A DNA stretch of 64,000 bases, from assembly GCF_014287475.1 (NCBI RefSeq), contig NZ_JACOPF010000001.1:620001-684000 (forward strand), read 5' to 3'. The DNA comes from Mediterraneibacter hominis (lineage in GTDB: Bacteria; Bacillota; Clostridia; Lachnospirales; Lachnospiraceae). Position numbers and translations under genes: made by a program. Positions 62,064 to 64,000 of this stretch are shown in pieces; position 1 is the stretch's first letter, and every line of letters starts with the position of its first letter. The notes under the pieces were generated by a model. That model ran no database searches. It was not told where the DNA came from and worked only from the letters and a program-made list of their open reading frames with translations.

Positions 62064-62416
62064 AATCCTTGTCCTCCTTCTATATCTTCACTATTTCTTT
62101 TTCTTGATATTATAAAATCAATTTGTTTTTGTATATGTTGTTTTTCTTCATCATCCAGTTCATTAATACCTTTGAAAAATAGCTGATATTCCATTAAATC
62201 ACCATTGTCTATATACCCCGCTTCAAGGTATAGTGATATCAACTTTACTTCATATATCCTCGCTAATTTTTTCAAATCTGCCGGAGGACAAACCAACTGT
62301 CCTCGTTCTATTTTGCTTAATCGCGAATTTGTAATGCCGGTTTGCTCATTTACCTGTTTTAAGGTTAATCCAAGCATTTCACGATAATCTTTCAGTCTCT
62401 TCCCTAGATTAGACAT
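62048..62416 (-). CDS. XRE-family controller of the methyltransferase
   Basis: 122 residues from ATG 62416 (AGAGGTG upstream). Residues 1-65: LGKRLKDYREMLGLTLKQVN, NSRLSKIERGQLVCPP, a Cro/C1 helix-turn-helix. Residues 70-122 form a helical dimer part. It is the first gene of the methylase transcript and lies behind operator repeats at 62445-62500, fitting autoregulation as in C-protein controlled R-M systems. Confidence 0.85.
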   Translation of the reverse strand: MSNLGKRLKDYREMLGLTLKQVNEQTGITNSRLSKIERGQLVCPPADLKKLARIYEVKLISLYLEAGYIDNGDLMEYQLFFKGINELDDEEKQHIQKQIDFIISRKRNSEDIEGGQGLCNLD

Positions 62417-62430
62417 AGTAACACCTCTTT

Positions 62431-62500
62431 TATAAAAAGATACCATATTTGCTGCATTTTATCAACTTTTTTATATATTTGCTGCATTTTCGCAGCATAT
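62431..62500 (-). promoter_or_regulatory. Promoter with operator repeats of the XRE-methylase unit
   Basis: ATATTTGCTGCATTTT occurs at 62445-62460 and 62475-62490, and an inverted GCAGCATAT at 62492-62500. Minus-strand TTGATA (62466-62461), 17 bp, TATCTT (62443-62438) makes a promoter with one operator in its spacer. Confidence 0.6.
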
Positions 62501-62550
62501 ATCTAGAGTAAAAGAACGAAGTTTAGATTTCAACTTCGCTCCTTCCAAAA

Positions 62551-63204
62551 TCACAACTCAGCCAAATGTTTCCATATAGAATAAATTGTCTTTTCCTTTT
62601 CATCATCCAACATACGCCTATGGCCTTCTATTGTAATACTTTCTGTTGGAATTGCTATATTTAATGTTTGTGCAACTTTTTGAACCTGTTCTAATTCCAA
62701 TCTGCATAAGCCATCTCTTGTATTTTCTTTACTCATTCTATATGTGTTTTCTGCAGTACCATCATTAAACTTAAACAATTCCCATTTTTCACGAAATATT
62801 TGAACAGCGCGCTGTGATAAATTTGCAATTCCAATTATTTCTATAATATCAGTTGGAATGATGTAACAATCCCCATTATTGCTGTCTATGCCAACTACAA
62901 AATCACAATCTTCTCTCTCGATTATCCTGGTTCTGTCAACATCAGGATCTCTTACTATTTGCTGGCCTGCCCTTCCTCCACGGGTAACTACAAAATGATC
63001 TCCACTGGAACCTTTTACTTCTACACGATATAAATTTCCAGCATGATCAAGAACCGCATCATATGGCATGTCTCTCCACACCTTAAAGAAACAAAAATAT
63101 CCCGCTTTGCTTGCTCTTCCTTGAAAAATACTTTCATCTGCAGCACCATTTAAACTTCTATAGCTGCCTTCAGCAACTCCTGTAATATTCTTTTCCCAAG
63201 CCAT
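62551..63204 (-). CDS. PD-(D/E)XK nuclease (group I intron-type fold)
   Basis: 217 residues, GGAGG before the ATG. Residues 1-110: MAWEKNITGVAEGSYRSLNG, MPYDAVLDHAGNLYRVEVKG gives Asp 49, Glu 62 and Lys 64 of the PD-(D/E)XK core. The middle ends DFVVGIDSNNGDCYIIPTD, as in intron-associated and type II enzymes. The C-terminal 80 residues are helical. It could be the true restriction nuclease for the methylase. 14 bp after the next gene's stop on the same strand. Confidence 0.78.
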   Translation of the reverse strand: MAWEKNITGVAEGSYRSLNGAADESIFQGRASKAGYFCFFKVWRDMPYDAVLDHAGNLYRVEVKGSSGDHFVVTRGGRAGQQIVRDPDVDRTRIIEREDCDFVVGIDSNNGDCYIIPTDIIEIIGIANLSQRAVQIFREKWELFKFNDGTAENTYRMSKENTRDGLCRLELEQVQKVAQTLNIAIPTESITIEGHRRMLDDEKEKTIYSIWKHLAEL

Positions 63205-63218
63205 TTTATCCTCCGTAC

Positions 63219-63986
63219 CTAAATTAAAAACTTGTCAATATCTATTTCATGACTGATCGGTTTAGACATCATCCAAGTAAAATGATTATCCTTATCTTTA
63301 TAGAATTCTACATGCCAGTGAGTAATATTTCCTTCTTCATCCCAGGATACTCGCATGTTTTCTTTATATTTTTCCAATTGCATTACCGGCATAACAACTA
63401 TAGTATTTTCATCTTTACAGCCATAAACAATATATTGTTCATCAATATCACTGATTGCTTTCAGCGGATTTTTTCTATACGCAAACCAATATCGTTCTCG
63501 CCCGCCTTTATTATACATTCTCGATGTTGTAATTAAGAATCCCTTTTTGCCATCAGATGTAACATATGCATTTCTTCCAACTTTTATCAATTCATCTGAT
63601 ACATGTTCTGCAAGCCTAACTACACACTTTTCTGAAAAGTTCACTTTCTTTTTCTTTGCTTTTGTCTGAACTTGCTCGGGAATAACAATAACTGTATCAT
63701 TGTCATTTTCTTCTGTATAATCATCATATTCGATTCCTAATGACTCACAAAACAGATGCTTCATTTTTTCAAACCGCTTTGTACAATAGTCCGTATAGTA
63801 TTCTTTCAAAACATTAAAGTCTTCTGGTTGTTCATACGGCATATCCATCCATTCAAGATCTTCTGCTTCTGTAAAACTATATTTGCTTTCTACCTCGTTC
63901 AGATCAATATGAACAAGGTACTTTTTATCCTGATAAAAATTTTTCGCTCCTTTACTCCTATTTGCTTTTTCTGGCAAATAGCACAA
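63219..63986 (-). CDS. Unrecognised protein next to the PD-(D/E)XK nuclease, cut by window edge
   Basis: At least 255 residues. The open frame has no stop before the right edge; TTG 63986 is the only possible in-window start and has no site, so the true start is probably outside. Visible: acidic stretch EYDDYTEENDNDTVIVIPEQ, basic KAKKKKVNFSEK, then a beta-rich part YVTSDGKKGFLITTSR, RERYWFAYRKNPLKAISDID, ITHWHVEFYKDKDNHFTWMM. Single-strand, 15 bp upstream of the nuclease gene, so likely functionally linked (recognition subunit?). No family recognised. Confidence 0.6.
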   Translation of the reverse strand: MCYLPEKANRSKGAKNFYQDKKYLVHIDLNEVESKYSFTEAEDLEWMDMPYEQPEDFNVLKEYYTDYCTKRFEKMKHLFCESLGIEYDDYTEENDNDTVIVIPEQVQTKAKKKKVNFSEKCVVRLAEHVSDELIKVGRNAYVTSDGKKGFLITTSRMYNKGGRERYWFAYRKNPLKAISDIDEQYIVYGCKDENTIVVMPVMQLEKYKENMRVSWDEEGNITHWHVEFYKDKDNHFTWMMSKPISHEIDIDKFLI

Positions 63987-64000
63987 ATTTGCTATACAGC

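Noticed and set aside
54453-64000. Right attachment site of the prophage
   Set aside because: I looked for copies of the 18.3-18.5 kb sequences (GGGGGTGCA, GTAGTCTG, GGCAAAATACG) and found no convincing match, so the right end is not called.

Overview
The window (64 kb, moderately low GC, strong AGGAGG-type ribosome binding sites, Tn916-like recombination genes) comes from a Gram-positive anaerobe of the Clostridia, most likely a Lachnospiraceae gut bacterium. This assignment is inferred from gene content and organisation; no rRNA or tRNA gene is present to confirm it.

Region 1 (1-18.3 kb) is ordinary chromosome, almost all on the minus strand: the N-terminal part of an aminopeptidase P, a five-gene biotin-dependent Na+ pump/transcarboxylase operon (MmdA, OadG, biotin carrier, OadB, OadA/5S-type subunit), a 2-isopropylmalate synthase fused to an AraC-type DNA-binding domain, two D-Ala-D-Ala carboxypeptidases, ScpA/ScpB, a metallophosphoesterase, a C39-like lipoprotein, a zinc alcohol dehydrogenase, a FliB-like protein, a J-domain protein and a low-molecular-weight tyrosine phosphatase. 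All of these genes look intact.

Region 2 (18.3-54.4 kb) is a decaying siphovirus-type prophage (HK97-like head, long tail, 889-residue tape measure). In transcription order (right to left) it runs: small early genes behind a consensus promoter that carries a LexA-like box, a sigma-like regulator with an elaborate RNA leader, a DUF4406-like protein, VapE, VRR-NUC, SNF2 helicase, DUF1492-like regulator, HNH, small terminase, a phage SAM synthetase, ParB-methylase, large terminase, portal, protease, capsid, connectors, tail genes, then a displaced replication block (DUF2800, DUF2815, DNA polymerase), excisionases and a Tn916-like integrase. No holin or endolysin is present. Integrase, DNA polymerase, SNF2 helicase, a zinc-finger regulator and two cargo genes carry nonsense or frameshift lesions. 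Accessory cassettes with their own promoters or terminators sit in the phage: a GNAT acetyltransferase and an arginase-family gene in the tail module, a structured RNA plus PBECR4-like nuclease on the opposite strand between terminase and portal, and a HEPN-like/GIY-YIG pair between the integrase and the chromosome.

Region 3 (54.6-64 kb) is a defence island with intact genes. On the plus strand a tightly packed operon encodes a NACHT NTPase, a small XRE regulator, an NgoFVII-like PLD nuclease, a Z1-domain SF2 ATPase and a Vsr-type nickase. Converging on it from the other strand are a C5-cytosine methyltransferase, its XRE controller with operator repeats, a PD-(D/E)XK nuclease and an unrecognised protein running to the window edge. 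The two arms look like one restriction-modification complex, with NACHT as a possible sensor or second effector. The right attachment site was not found, so whether this island belongs to the prophage or only neighbours it is open.
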